A DNA stretch of 64,000 bases from Sphingobacterium sp. R2. Lineage in GTDB: Bacteria; Bacteroidota; Bacteroidia; Sphingobacteriales; Sphingobacteriaceae. The stretch covers positions 3,472,001-3,536,000 of the forward strand of contig NZ_CP142884.1 of the NCBI RefSeq assembly GCF_040760075.1, read 5' to 3'. Each line of letters begins with the position of its first letter. Position 1 is the stretch's first letter. Under the pieces are notes generated by a model that was not told the origin of the DNA, searched no databases, and worked only from the letters and a program-made list of their open reading frames with translations. This document shows positions 1-8,274 of the stretch, piece after piece. A program made the position numbers and the translations under genes.

Positions 1-1101
1 GCTCAGTGGAGCTGGGGTTTCAATTTCAGTCTTAGTTTGTTTATAAATATTGAATAGCTGGTCTTTTAAGTATGGTTTTGTAATATACTTATCGATGATA
101 GCGTAGTTGTTCTCGTATAAATTAACAGACTGTCTTCCAAGGCTTCTACTAAAAGCTGTCGTGAGCATAATTTCTCTTAAAAACGGATCTTCTATCATGT
201 TAATAGTGCCATTGATTTTTAATGAATCGACCACTTTAGTTGGACCCAATATTCCTCCGCTTGGTATTATATCAATGTCTTTTGGAAGTTTGCCTTCTTT
301 AGCCATGCGTTCGTAAAGATAAAAGTAAAAACTACTAGCCACAGCATTTAAGGTTTGTGTATTTTTTAATTGTTCAGTTGTTAAGGGTAACCATTCTTTT
401 AATTGCTCAAAGTACTTGGCTGGTACTACCTGTGTCGTGTCAAAGGGTAAAAAATTGTTTTGCTCACGATGATTCATGGGGTAATGGCCTAGATCATCAA
501 AATATTTGTTTTTTAGATCTGTCCTGATCCAAGATTTGCATTCATCATTTGGGTGATAAGAAGCGTCAAATGCTTGAAAAATGTCTGTTGCAATTTTCAA
601 CCTATTTTGGATATGGCTTTTGTATTCCTCAATTTCCATTTCCTTGAAAGATTTTAATTGTTCTTCCCACATTTTAAACATTCTTGCGTCAGAATAATAA
701 ATCTTTAAGAATGTGCTAATATCCTGATTGGTCTTCGCATGATCACCCGCATATTCAATAGATTCTAAGACTTTTGCCATGGAATTTTTATCGCCATCAA
801 AGATAAGTTTTAGATTATCTTTTGGTTGCAATAAAATAACAAACGATGTTTTATAGACCAAGTATATCTCAGACAGTAAGTCAATGGGGATAGATTGAGA
901 AAAAGTACCATTGCTATCCACATCAATATTCACCTGTAGACTTGGAAGCCCAAGTCGTTGTACATGGGCTGTAAAGGGTATGCTTCTGTCGTATTTTTTT
1001 ATTTTTCCCGATAATAATGCGCAGTTCATCCGATCGGGTGTACCTTGACCCCAAGCGAAAAAGGTCAGGCAAATGGCTATACATATTAAAATGTGTCTCA
1101 T
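1..1101 (-). CDS. Partial secreted protein, probable N-terminal half of a TlpA-like thioredoxin protein
   Basis: An open frame runs from an ATG at 1101 leftwards to the window edge without a stop, giving 367 codons. The N-terminus MRHILICIAICLTFFAWGQ is a signal peptide, so the product is exported. The following part alternates short beta-rich and helical stretches, as in the DUF4369-type N-terminal half of Bacteroidota TlpA-family proteins, whose thioredoxin domain sits at the C-terminus. That C-terminal part would lie outside the window, so no CxxC motif can be checked. The family assignment is inferred from architecture only; presence of a real secreted-protein gene is well supported. Confidence 0.7.
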   Translation of the reverse strand, partial: MRHILICIAICLTFFAWGQGTPDRMNCALLSGKIKKYDRSIPFTAHVQRLGLPSLQVNIDVDSNGTFSQSIPIDLLSEIYLVYKTSFVILLQPKDNLKLIFDGDKNSMAKVLESIEYAGDHAKTNQDISTFLKIYYSDARMFKMWEEQLKSFKEMEIEEYKSHIQNRLKIATDIFQAFDASYHPNDECKSWIRTDLKNKYFDDLGHYPMNHREQNNFLPFDTTQVVPAKYFEQLKEWLPLTTEQLKNTQTLNAVASSFYFYLYERMAKEGKLPKDIDIIPSGGILGPTKVVDSLKINGTINMIEDPFLREIMLTTAFSRSLGRQSVNLYENNYAIIDKYITKPYLKDQLFNIYKQTKTEIETPAPLS

Positions 1102-1487
1102 AATAATGGAATCTTATCGAAAAAAATCATAATTAAGGCTTAATAAATCTTTGATTTACTTGAATACAATATATTGTAAATATTTTAAATAAAAAGATAT
1201 ATTTTGTTCAAAAATATGACGAATAATCTCAATAAAGCTTCATTCCGCACTGATGATCTTAAGAAATTAAAATAGTTTAAAACCCAAATCCGTCTAATAT
1301 AAACTCCGAGTAGATATCTTTCTTATACTGCTTCCCTTAATCAATTAGGCACCAATCAAACTACGCTAGCTACAACGCTAGGTTCTGTTGTTAGACGTAT
1401 GGAAATATTTAACGCATCAGGAACTAGCTTAGGATATATTCCAATATATGACCACATTAATCCGTAAAATATTTAAATAAACGAATA

Positions 1488-1635
1488 ATGCCTTTAAAAT
1501 TAAATCTCGATCAATTAACTGTACCTGAACTATTCAAAAAAAATTTTACGAATAGAAAATGGTAGTGCGGTGTATGATAAGATCGACAGCTACACTGGCC
1601 AGGACAGTCGATGGACATTGGTCGTTATGTTTTAA
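1488..1635 (+). pseudogene. Frameshifted 49-codon ORF
   Basis: ATG at 1488 opens MPLKLNLDQLTVPELFKK and then stops a few codons later. If one A is removed from the run of eight A near 1530, the frame continues as ILRIENGSAVYDKIDSY and ends at TAA 1633-1635, directly before a hairpin terminator. The 148-nt length is one base more than a multiple of three, consistent with a single-base insertion in a homopolymer. It follows another short open fragment on the same strand. The product is unknown; the lesion could be real or a sequencing error. Confidence 0.4.
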
Positions 1636-1648
1636 TCATGCAACCAAG

Positions 1649-1674
1649 AGCCTAGACCAAAAATCTAGGCTTTT
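1649..1674 (+). terminator. Rho-independent terminator
   Basis: AGCCTAGA pairs with TCTAGGCT across a CCAAAAA loop and is followed by TTTT. It lies 13 nt after the stop of the frameshifted short ORF, as expected for the end of a transcript reading rightwards. Confidence 0.75.
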
Positions 1675-1776
1675 ACTATTAATTGCCTGTTCCTAAAAGC
1701 ATTACTTAAAAAAAACGGTCTTTTTGTTTTAGGGGAATGGACGCAGATAGCCGCTATTATTGCTGTGTACAGAACA

Positions 1777-2271
1777 CTATAAAACCCGTTTTTCAAGAAT
1801 AATGCTATCTCCATCATTACTCATCTTCTGAAAACCCAATTTTTCAGCAAATTTCAGTGCCTTAAGATTCGTTATTTCAGTCTTTGCTACCAAAACATTT
1901 ACCTGGTACTTTTCTTTTGCCAATGCTATCAACAACTCAAAAGCTGCAGACATTATTCCTTTTCCCCAATATTTGGGCAGCAAAGAACCACCAATCTCAA
2001 TTTTCTTTTCTTCCTGATTCCAGTGGTGTAAGGCGCAGTCACCAATAATTATATGCTCATTTTCCACAGTTCGTATACTATAGAGTTCCTCGCAAAGAGA
2101 TAAAATATGTTCTGTAAACTGTACCTGATTCGTATGCTCCTCATTAGTTGTCTGGTCCTTAATGGCCGATTCATCTTCAAAGTACAATCGGTAAAATGAC
2201 TCAGAATCTTTTACAGACATTTCTTTCAATATGATATCTATACGGTCTCCAGCCGATATCATGACCTCCAT
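1777..2271 (-). CDS. GNAT family N-acetyltransferase
   Basis: The 164-residue protein matches the RimJ/RimL-like branch of GNAT acetyltransferases, which move an acetyl group from acetyl-CoA to an amine. The acetyl-CoA loop region is recognisable as LLPKYWGKGIMSAAFELL around residues 96-113, a variant of Q/RxxGxG/A. The C-terminal NLKALKFAEKLGF motif is the usual beta6-beta7 signature of the family. Length is close to the family norm of about 170. No signal peptide is seen, so the enzyme is cytoplasmic. The substrate cannot be told from sequence. It stands alone between a decayed region and a divergent beta-lactamase remnant. Confidence 0.9.
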   Translation of the reverse strand: MEVMISAGDRIDIILKEMSVKDSESFYRLYFEDESAIKDQTTNEEHTNQVQFTEHILSLCEELYSIRTVENEHIIIGDCALHHWNQEEKKIEIGGSLLPKYWGKGIMSAAFELLIALAKEKYQVNVLVAKTEITNLKALKFAEKLGFQKMSNDGDSIILEKRVL

Positions 2272-2461
2272 AAATTATAAATTTTATGTTTATTTATCAA
2301 TAATTGCCGATCATTGACAGATCAATAGTTATTTGCAGCATATTGGTTCAAAGTTAATGATTTAGAAAAATATGATTAACTTATCCTATGTGTGCTTGAA
2401 TAGAAGACTGAGTGATGAATTACAACAGGAATTTTTCAGTTCTGATAACTATTTTATAAAG

Positions 2462-2770
2462 ATGATATTAAGAATTACACTGTTGATGTTTATAGTCGCC
2501 TTTTATGTTTCTGGTGTAAATGGACAGACAAAAGGCATGTTTTCTAAAGGTGCGAAAATCGTAATGCCCAATATTCAGGGGTATTTTGAGGAATGTGTGG
2601 TAAGCGGGACTATAGCTATTTATGATAATAGAAATGACATCTGGTTTGTATCCGATACATCGGATTCCAAGATTGAAAGTGTACCTGCCATCTACGTTTA
2701 AGGTTATCAATATGCTTATCGCATTAGAGACAAGTCCGGTCAAAGATGAAAATGCTGTGGTGAAATGGCC
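2462..2770 (+). pseudogene. Class D (OXA-like) beta-lactamase remnant, frameshifted at the active site and truncated
   Basis: From ATG 2462 a signal peptide (MILRITLLMFIVAFYVSG) leads into a sequence ending FEECVVSGTIAIYDNRND and later SKIESVPA, where the frame stops at 2701. Deleting one base at about 2688 restores PASTFKVINMLIALE and then VKDENAVVKWP. This is the N-terminal third of a class D serine beta-lactamase with its STFK active-site serine motif. Homology stops at about 2770, where the sequence enters the antisense tail of the neighbouring lipoprotein gene. The later KTG and YGN motifs are absent, so the gene is dead even without the frameshift. The frame also stays open upstream to an ATG at 2372, but only 2462 gives a signal peptide. 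Confidence 0.8.
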
Positions 2771-3035
2771 TTAGCATCGGGAATATTTGCTTGGAGATAA
2801 GTTTGGCTGTGTCATAAATAACAGTGTTCTTTACCAATTCTTTTTGATACTTATACTGTTTCTCGTAAGTAGCAAAGGTATGAACTGGCTTATTTTCCTT
2901 GTTAGCCATTTTCGTGGAAGAAGAGATAGAAGTTAAATTAAATTCTTGCTGTAGCTTCTTTTTGTAATCAACTTCCGCTGTGATTGTTTCTTGCTTTTTA
3001 CACGCAAGGAGGAGGGATAATGACATCGCTGTCAT
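2771..3035 (-). pseudogene. Truncated lipoprotein gene, last of the TetR-MFS operon
   Basis: Reading leftwards from ATG 3035, MTAMSLSLLLACKKQ is a lipoprotein signal with a LLAC lipobox, so the product would be lipid-anchored. About 85 residues of lysine-rich helical protein follow. The frame then runs out into the antisense of the beta-lactamase remnant near 2771 and ends at 2724, which marks a recombination or deletion junction. It lies 70 nt after the MFS exporter stop and is probably cotranscribed with it. The frame also opens upstream at a TTG (3080), but that would bury the lipobox. No family was recognised. Confidence 0.5.
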
Positions 3036-3104
3036 TACCAGATTTTTTGTTTTTATAAAGCTTTTCGGGAGTTCTGCCAATTATGAAGTACAAATAGTCG
3101 AGTG

Positions 3105-4583
3105 TCATTTTTCTTTCTTCCTCAACAAATAAAACGACACAACAGCCGTCACCAAAAGCACCACACCAATCACAATTGATGCTATAATATATGCGTGATC
3201 ATAAGCCTGAGCCACAGCGGTGAATAGCGATTTATTGTTTGCTGAATGCTGAACAATTGACATGGCTTCTTCTACTCCCTCTTTTGCTTTTACAGATATT
3301 CCTTGTGGTAACTGAATAACAGATTGATAAATATTTAACATTAGGCTTCCTATAATCGATACAGCGAGTAAACTACCCATTTCATAAGAAACTTCTTCAA
3401 CAGATGAAGCTACACCAGCCACGTCGTGTGGGACACTTCCAACGATGGCTGAAGATGCAACTGCCATTACCAATCCTAATCCCATGCCTATTAACACAAG
3501 AGAAAATACAACTAAAGAAACTTCCGGAAAGCCCCAAATCAATACACAAACACCGACTGTCGCAACCAACATTCCGCCACTTAGTAAAGGTCGAACGCCC
3601 GTTTTATGTGCAATTGAACCTCCTATTACAGTTGTAAGCAAAGCCCCAATTGCCAGACTCGCTACCATTAAACCTGCTTCTAAGGGTGTCATATCGCCAA
3701 TGAGTTGGAAACGTTGCGATGTAATTAACTCTAACCCTGCAATCGCGAACATACAGACAAATGCCCCAATGACACCTGCAGAAAGTTGAGGTATTCTGAA
3801 TATGGAAAAGTCAAGCATAGGATGCTCGGATTTTTTTTGACGACGTGCAAAACTAAAAAGCCCTGATAAAGCAGCTATTGCAGCAGCTATGATTATAATT
3901 CCCGATGCATCAGATTTAAAGACCTCTTTTATAAATAACACCAAACCGGTAAGCCCTATCATAAATTGTAATGCGGATATCAGATCCCAAGGCTTCGAAT
4001 TTTCAGTGTGACCTTTGGGCGCATAAATAAATGTTCCAATTATTGCAATGATTACTACTGGTACATTAATAAGAAATACAGAACCCCACCAGAAATGATT
4101 AAGTAATAATCCGCTTACTACTGGTCCTAAAGAAGCACCTATGGTTGAGATACTCCCCCAAATAGCAACAGCAATATTAAATTCTCGAGGATCGTGAAAG
4201 GTTAATCTTAACAGTGCTAATGTGGCAGGCATCATAGAAGCTGCTCCTATAGCAAGTATTGCACGTGAAGCAATCAACCATTCAGGGTTGGGTGAAAAAG
4301 CAGCCAGAAGGGATGCCAAGCCAAAAATAGTAAGGCCTACTAGGAAGAGTTTTTTATGGCCTAGTTTATCTCCCAGACTTCCGGTGCCAATTAACAAACC
4401 TGCCATTACCAAAGGATAAGCATTTACCATCCATAAGGATTCGGTATGGTTAGCCCCCATTTCTTTTACAAGAGTAGGAAGTGCAGTGTAAAGTATCGAA
4501 TTGTCAAGTGTGACTAATAATAAACCCATCGCTACGATTACTAAAAGAATCCAGCGTGAATTATTGGAGGTGTTTACAGACAT
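3105..4583 (-). CDS. MFS transporter, DHA2 (14-TM) drug exporter family
   Basis: This 492-residue inner-membrane protein has the hallmarks of DHA2 proton-coupled multidrug exporters (QacA/EmrB/SmvA type). They are an N-terminal LLVTLDNSILYTALP segment (motif D1), GSLGDKLGHKKLF (motif A, between TM2 and TM3), and ILAIGAASMMPATLALL with SLGPVVSGLLL (motif C, antiporter signature). Fourteen hydrophobic segments fit the length. The gene follows a TetR regulator on the same strand with a 65-nt gap, so TetR probably controls it. There is no periplasmic adaptor next to it, so it likely works alone in the inner membrane. The substrate is unknown. Confidence 0.92.
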   Translation of the reverse strand: MSVNTSNNSRWILLVIVAMGLLLVTLDNSILYTALPTLVKEMGANHTESLWMVNAYPLVMAGLLIGTGSLGDKLGHKKLFLVGLTIFGLASLLAAFSPNPEWLIASRAILAIGAASMMPATLALLRLTFHDPREFNIAVAIWGSISTIGASLGPVVSGLLLNHFWWGSVFLINVPVVIIAIIGTFIYAPKGHTENSKPWDLISALQFMIGLTGLVLFIKEVFKSDASGIIIIAAAIAALSGLFSFARRQKKSEHPMLDFSIFRIPQLSAGVIGAFVCMFAIAGLELITSQRFQLIGDMTPLEAGLMVASLAIGALLTTVIGGSIAHKTGVRPLLSGGMLVATVGVCVLIWGFPEVSLVVFSLVLIGMGLGLVMAVASSAIVGSVPHDVAGVASSVEEVSYEMGSLLAVSIIGSLMLNIYQSVIQLPQGISVKAKEGVEEAMSIVQHSANNKSLFTAVAQAYDHAYIIASIVIGVVLLVTAVVSFYLLRKKEK

Positions 4584-4648
4584 ATTTTTATTAAAATTTC
4601 AATTAAACTTAAAAGGTAATTTTCTCAGGAAGAATATTAGAAATACAC

Positions 4649-5206
4649 TTATTGAATTTCATTGTCTACTAGATGTTTTAATATCCGTTTTCGAAGCGTG
4701 TAATTCAGATAGGAAAAGCCTACACTATCGTTATACCAAATACCTTCGGCTACCAGAAAAAAAATTAGATTTTGAATGTTAGAACCTTTGGTAACATCGG
4801 GAAGAATATTTTCTTTCAGCCAATCTTCCCACAAGGTTCGATATTCGTCTTTTACCAAAATAGCCTGCACAATTACCCGCATTATCTTTTGATAAGCCAT
4901 ATTGTCGCCATTCTTCAATACAAATTTCAGGTAAGACTTTGCGTTGTTTGTTATTCCTTGTTGTTCTTGATAGGCTTTCAGGAAATCTGTAAGATGGGAC
5001 AAATTTTGTTTCATCAGCTCGTCCAACAATTCATCTTTATTTTTAAAATGATGAATGATACCACCCTTACTCAACCCTGTTTTATCAGCAATGGCCTGAA
5101 AAGTAACTTGTGACCAATCCGCTGATGTAGCAATCTCCAAAGCAGCGTCCAACACAATCTGCCTGTTATGTACGGGTTCTTTTTTTCGTTTATATGCGTT
5201 TTTCAT
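4649..5206 (-). CDS. TetR family transcriptional regulator
   Basis: The 185-residue protein has a typical TetR N-terminal DNA-binding domain at residues 13-60: RQIVLDAALEIA, then VTFQAIADKTGLSKGGIIHH with the usual FKNKDEL end. The remaining part is an all-helical ligand-binding domain. It sits directly upstream of, and on the same strand as, a DHA2 exporter, the classic arrangement of a drug-responsive repressor and its target. Start ATG 5206 lies only four bases after a TATCTTTG promoter box, and an imperfect palindrome overlaps that promoter, so autoregulation is likely. Confidence 0.92.
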   Translation of the reverse strand: MKNAYKRKKEPVHNRQIVLDAALEIATSADWSQVTFQAIADKTGLSKGGIIHHFKNKDELLDELMKQNLSHLTDFLKAYQEQQGITNNAKSYLKFVLKNGDNMAYQKIMRVIVQAILVKDEYRTLWEDWLKENILPDVTKGSNIQNLIFFLVAEGIWYNDSVGFSYLNYTLRKRILKHLVDNEIQ

Positions 5207-5211
5207 GTCGC

Positions 5212-5231
5212 AAAGATACCAAATGTTCGGT
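5212..5231 (-). promoter_or_regulatory. Predicted promoter with overlapping palindromic operator for tetR
   Basis: On the minus strand TATCTTTG (5219-5212) matches the Bacteroidota -7 consensus TAnnTTTG. It is followed by CGAC and the ATG of the TetR gene, so the transcript may be leaderless. The plus-strand sequence ACCAAATGTTCGGT (5218-5231) is a 14-base imperfect palindrome placed just upstream of the -7 box, where a bound TetR would block transcription. The -33 side is T-rich without a clear TTTG. Confidence 0.45.
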
Positions 5232-5353
5232 TTCTTTTAGAAAAAAAACAATAGTTTTTTAAGTTATTGCTACACAACTATTCACCTTGGATAAAACCTT
5301 ATTAATATTTTGTATTTTTCAGAATAAGCGATAAAACTCACTGCTTATCTTAT

Positions 5354-5821
5354 TTAACCCAATCTATCTATTAATTGAAGCAATATTTTTGTTTGTTTCT
5401 GTATGGATCTCTCATCTATAATTTTTGATAAAATTTCAGTTTTTTCAATAGTATCCAATTGATTAAATTGGTCAAAAACACCTACATCTTGAAGTGCTTC
5501 GAGAATATCCCTCTCTGATACCTCAGGTTGTTTGGTTATCAGATGTAAAGATACAGTGACTGTATCTCCAGCATCTTTTTTAATAAAGTCTCGAATGCCT
5601 TTATTAACCGAGATCATTTTATCCTGACCCTTTATCGAGAAGAGATTAATTGACTCTACTTTGTAGCTATCAATGAATCCTGCTACTTTTACGGTTCCCC
5701 ATTTTCCAACAATATGCTTTGTGTTTGGAATTTGAATATGATATGTCCATGCACCTTTGCCTTTTTCATATTTTAATTCTAATTCTTGGTCTTTTACTAA
5801 ATAGTTCGCTTGCATAGACAT
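5354..5821 (-). CDS. DUF1905 / YdeI-like protein
   Basis: The 155-residue cytoplasmic protein has an N-terminal DUF1905-like beta-barrel. Its recognisable parts are KGKGAWTYHIQIP, then KVAGFIDSYKVESINLF, then INKGIRDFIKKDAGDTVTV at about residues 72-90. A short C-terminal helical part, ERDILEALQD onward, resembles the YdeI/OmpD-associated domain. These proteins are common in Bacteroidota; their biochemical role is not established, though YdeI homologues have been linked to stress and peptide resistance. It stands alone with AT-rich flanks. Confidence 0.8.
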   Translation of the reverse strand: MSMQANYLVKDQELELKYEKGKGAWTYHIQIPNTKHIVGKWGTVKVAGFIDSYKVESINLFSIKGQDKMISVNKGIRDFIKKDAGDTVTVSLHLITKQPEVSERDILEALQDVGVFDQFNQLDTIEKTEILSKIIDERSIQKQTKILLQLIDRLG

Positions 5822-5985
5822 ATTTCCTAATTGTGTTAATTTACTTTTTTAGTAGTTGTATTTTTATTGTGCAACAAATTTGCTTTTCAATATCAAAAAC
5901 AAAATTCCGCTAATTATAACTCCTCAGGGGTAATTAAGCGAAATGATTGTGCACCTCCATAGTTTGAAAGTAAAAGAAGTTACTA

Positions 5986-6429
5986 TCAGTAGAATTTCAA
6001 AATACTATTCAGCCAAATTGTGAGTAGCGCACAAAATCCAATTATTAAAACATTTGTTACTGCTCTAAAAATCCACACTTTTTTTGATAAGTCGTAGTTT
6101 ATATATTTTGTAATCGCTACTGAAACTCCCATAAGAAAAAACCAAACAGAGAAAAATAACGAAAGTTTTCCTCTCAATAAAGTGGTTACTAAATCGTGGA
6201 CAAATCCGCAAAAAATAAATGTCAAAACTAATGCAAGAGCATCTGGTAAAATCTTTTTTAAAGGTTTAAAGATTTTGGTTCCTAAATAGTAGCCGAAAAT
6301 CGGGTTCCAAAAATTCCAGAATGCAGAAAAGTTTTTAGCACCCAGTGACCTTTGTAAATTATTTCTAAGTGATTTTGGATGCCCAATAGGGACTCCGTTT
6401 CTTTTTGCTACATATTCAGATAATTTCAT
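5986..6429 (-). CDS. Small membrane protein resembling part of an MBOAT-type acyltransferase
   Basis: The 147-residue protein has three or four hydrophobic segments after a basic N-terminus. The section FWNFWNPIFGYYLGTKIF followed by FIFCGFVHDLV recalls the membrane-bound O-acyltransferase region with its conserved histidine (here in FVHDL). Full MBOAT proteins are 350-500 residues, so this is a short relative or a fragment that kept the active-site portion. The acyltransferase assignment is tentative; a membrane location is clear. It is the last gene before the integrative-element remnant. Confidence 0.55.
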   Translation of the reverse strand: MKLSEYVAKRNGVPIGHPKSLRNNLQRSLGAKNFSAFWNFWNPIFGYYLGTKIFKPLKKILPDALALVLTFIFCGFVHDLVTTLLRGKLSLFFSVWFFLMGVSVAITKYINYDLSKKVWIFRAVTNVLIIGFCALLTIWLNSILKFY

Positions 6430-6731
6430 TTTGACTTTAAATATCTATAACTGCAAATTTACTGAATTACATAAAAATCTGAGTTAACCAAACGACGTTC
6501 TTTTGCTTCTTTTCTTTGGTCGTTGTGTGGAAAGAAAAGAAGTCAGTACCATAACCAATCATTGGGATACCAAATATCCCACACAATAATATCGCAACCT
6601 GTTTGGTAAAATGTGAGAATTGGAATTTGTGGAGCAGTACATTTGGGCAAAGGGGTTGTACCGATTTTAAATGCGAAAAGGCGGTTCCGACCAACGGAAG
6701 GATGCGTCTTTTCGCCGCCCGATTTTGGCTG
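6430..6731. other. Non-coding junction between chromosome and element remnant
   Basis: About 300 bases without a convincing gene. Composition shifts here from AT-rich flanking genes to the PRTRC block. It may contain the left breakpoint or end of the element, but no attachment repeat matching the integrase side could be identified by eye. Confidence 0.4.
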
Positions 6732-7538
6732 TCAAGCGACTTTTAGAGGTTGGGTTTGAAAGTTCTTCAGATTAAGAAAGAAACCCCTGTTTTCGGTCAT
6801 TCCATAGCGGAACATAGACCAGAGTAATGAACAGCCCATTTGTGCCAATGTTGCATTGATATACAAATCCTGTTTTTCCAATGCTTCAGCTAAACTGCAA
6901 CTTGGTATATCGTCTTTTTGTTCGGACTGTTTCAGCAGGTCGCCAAATTCATCGGTAACCATTGGCAGGTTTGCCACCGTTTGGTATTTCTCGGAGTTAG
7001 GTTGTTTGATTTCTCCGATAGTAGATAGTATCACTTGTCCTGTCTGTTGGCTGTTGCCAAAGTCTAACCAATATTTTGGCTCATCACGGTTGGCTCTGCA
7101 TTTGCTCATCGCTTTCAGCATTTCTGCAATATCAAATCTTGCCTGTACATTATCCACACAAGTAATGTAAATGGTTGCTTTTGCATTTTCGGGCAGTCCG
7201 CCAAAATTATTACGTTCAAACTTTTGGGTTTCCGCTTTCCAATTCGTACCCATAAAACGGTTAACACGGTTTATCAATGCTACCGACTTGTACAATCCTG
7301 TTTCGCTCGGTGCAAATCGCTGTCTGCCCAAATTGGCTTCCGTGATAATATCATCGTCCCACAAACGAACCTGCAAACCTGCGTGTCCCAATTCTGTTAG
7401 GCTGTGGCTCATTTCCATTAAGGCGGTCAGCACCTTTGAGCCTGTGCCACCTGCACCAATCAAATTAACCTCAATAGGGTTGGTAGGACTTATTAAATAG
7501 TTATCCGTAAAATGGACTGCTGTTTTTATTGTTTCCAT
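6732..7538 (-). CDS. PRTRC system ThiF family protein
   Basis: The 268-residue protein contains an E1-like Rossmann fold: VNLIGAGGTGSKVLTALMEM at residues 25-44 is the nucleotide-binding GxGGxGS loop, and VRLWDDDIITEANLGRQRF has the Asp and Asn/Arg residues typical of ThiF/MoeB adenylating enzymes. ThiF proteins adenylate the C-terminus of ubiquitin-like carriers. In the ParB-related, ThiF-related cassette (PRTRC) of plasmids and integrative elements the substrate is unknown. Its ATG overlaps the stop of the B gene (TAATG), showing translational coupling. No signal peptide is present. Confidence 0.9.
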   Translation of the reverse strand: METIKTAVHFTDNYLISPTNPIEVNLIGAGGTGSKVLTALMEMSHSLTELGHAGLQVRLWDDDIITEANLGRQRFAPSETGLYKSVALINRVNRFMGTNWKAETQKFERNNFGGLPENAKATIYITCVDNVQARFDIAEMLKAMSKCRANRDEPKYWLDFGNSQQTGQVILSTIGEIKQPNSEKYQTVANLPMVTDEFGDLLKQSEQKDDIPSCSLAEALEKQDLYINATLAQMGCSLLWSMFRYGMTENRGFFLNLKNFQTQPLKVA

Positions 7539-8263
7539 TACAATAGATTTTTAAGGGTTTTGTTATTCGGTTTCAATACTTCTTTTGGGAAGGGTTTATC
7601 GGTGTTTACAAGTTCTTTCCAAAGAGCTACGCAATTGCCTTTTATCGGTTTGTGATTGCCTAACAAATGGCTGAAATAGGAATTAAAGAAATAATACTCC
7701 CAAGCCTGTATAAATTCTTCTACCGAAGCGGATTTCTTAATATCTACGCTTACTGTACCCATACAGACTTTGCCGTCTTCATAGATGTTGAAATAAGGCG
7801 TATGATACAACTTTGTCTTTTCTGTTGGTCTTCTATCGCTGGAAAGAGCAAACACGCTCAAACTGTTTTTACTGGCTTTCCAAAGCATTGGCGGTATTGG
7901 TGCTTTTCCGTTGGGTATTTGTAGACTATCCACAAAATACATTTGCCTTTGCTGTGCTTTGGTGTACCATATTACCGCACCTTTTTCCGCATTGGGGTTG
8001 ATGTGTAAAACGTTGGTCGGCAAAATTCCGTTTGACTTCAAAAAGGCTTTGTTCTTTTCCTGTTCGGTATTGAGTGCCTTTGCCAAAACATTCGCTTCCT
8101 TTACGGTCAGTGGGTGAGCGTTAATAGGATTACCATTTTTGTCCATATCGAAATGCTCTACATAAACATCGGTATTGCTTCCTTTGGTTTCATAGAATAC
8201 CAAAGCCGATTTTGGATGGTACAATGTGCCAAAGTCCTGTGTTATATCGTTAATCGTTTCCAT
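7538..8263 (-). CDS. PRTRC system protein B
   Basis: The 241-residue cytoplasmic protein matches PRTRC system protein B, a conserved partner of the ThiF protein on mobile elements. Recognisable stretches are the N-terminal YHPKSALVFYE, the middle PIPPMLWKASKNSLSVFAL, and YHTPYFNIYEDGKVCMGTV, which is typical of the family. The biochemical function is unknown. It overlaps the ThiF start by one base and lies 11 nt after the upstream ORF, so the block is one operon. Confidence 0.88.
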   Translation of the reverse strand: METINDITQDFGTLYHPKSALVFYETKGSNTDVYVEHFDMDKNGNPINAHPLTVKEANVLAKALNTEQEKNKAFLKSNGILPTNVLHINPNAEKGAVIWYTKAQQRQMYFVDSLQIPNGKAPIPPMLWKASKNSLSVFALSSDRRPTEKTKLYHTPYFNIYEDGKVCMGTVSVDIKKSASVEEFIQAWEYYFFNSYFSHLLGNHKPIKGNCVALWKELVNTDKPFPKEVLKPNNKTLKNLL

Positions 8264-8274
8264 AATTCCAATTT

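Larger units (their letters stand above)
1102..1776. other. Intergenic stretch with decayed ORF fragments
   Basis: There is no intact gene in these 675 bases. Near 1323-1468 an open frame without a start reads LNQLGTNQTTLATTLGS, then RRMEIFNASGTSLGYIPIY, ending at a TAA. It is followed by the frameshifted short ORF listed at 1488-1635 and a terminator. This resembles the end of a small accessory operon that has lost its 5' part. No family is recognised. Confidence 0.4.

Noticed and set aside
2468-2743. 91-codon minus-strand frame
   Set aside because: It is antisense to the beta-lactamase remnant, whose repaired plus-strand translation has clear class D similarity.
3445-3789. 114-codon plus-strand frame inside the MFS gene
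   Set aside because: Antisense of a strongly supported 14-TM exporter and without any recognisable domain.
6467-6694. 75-codon minus-strand frame in the gap left of the PRTRC block
   Set aside because: No recognisable family, no signal or clear ribosome site, and unusual composition; treated as non-coding.
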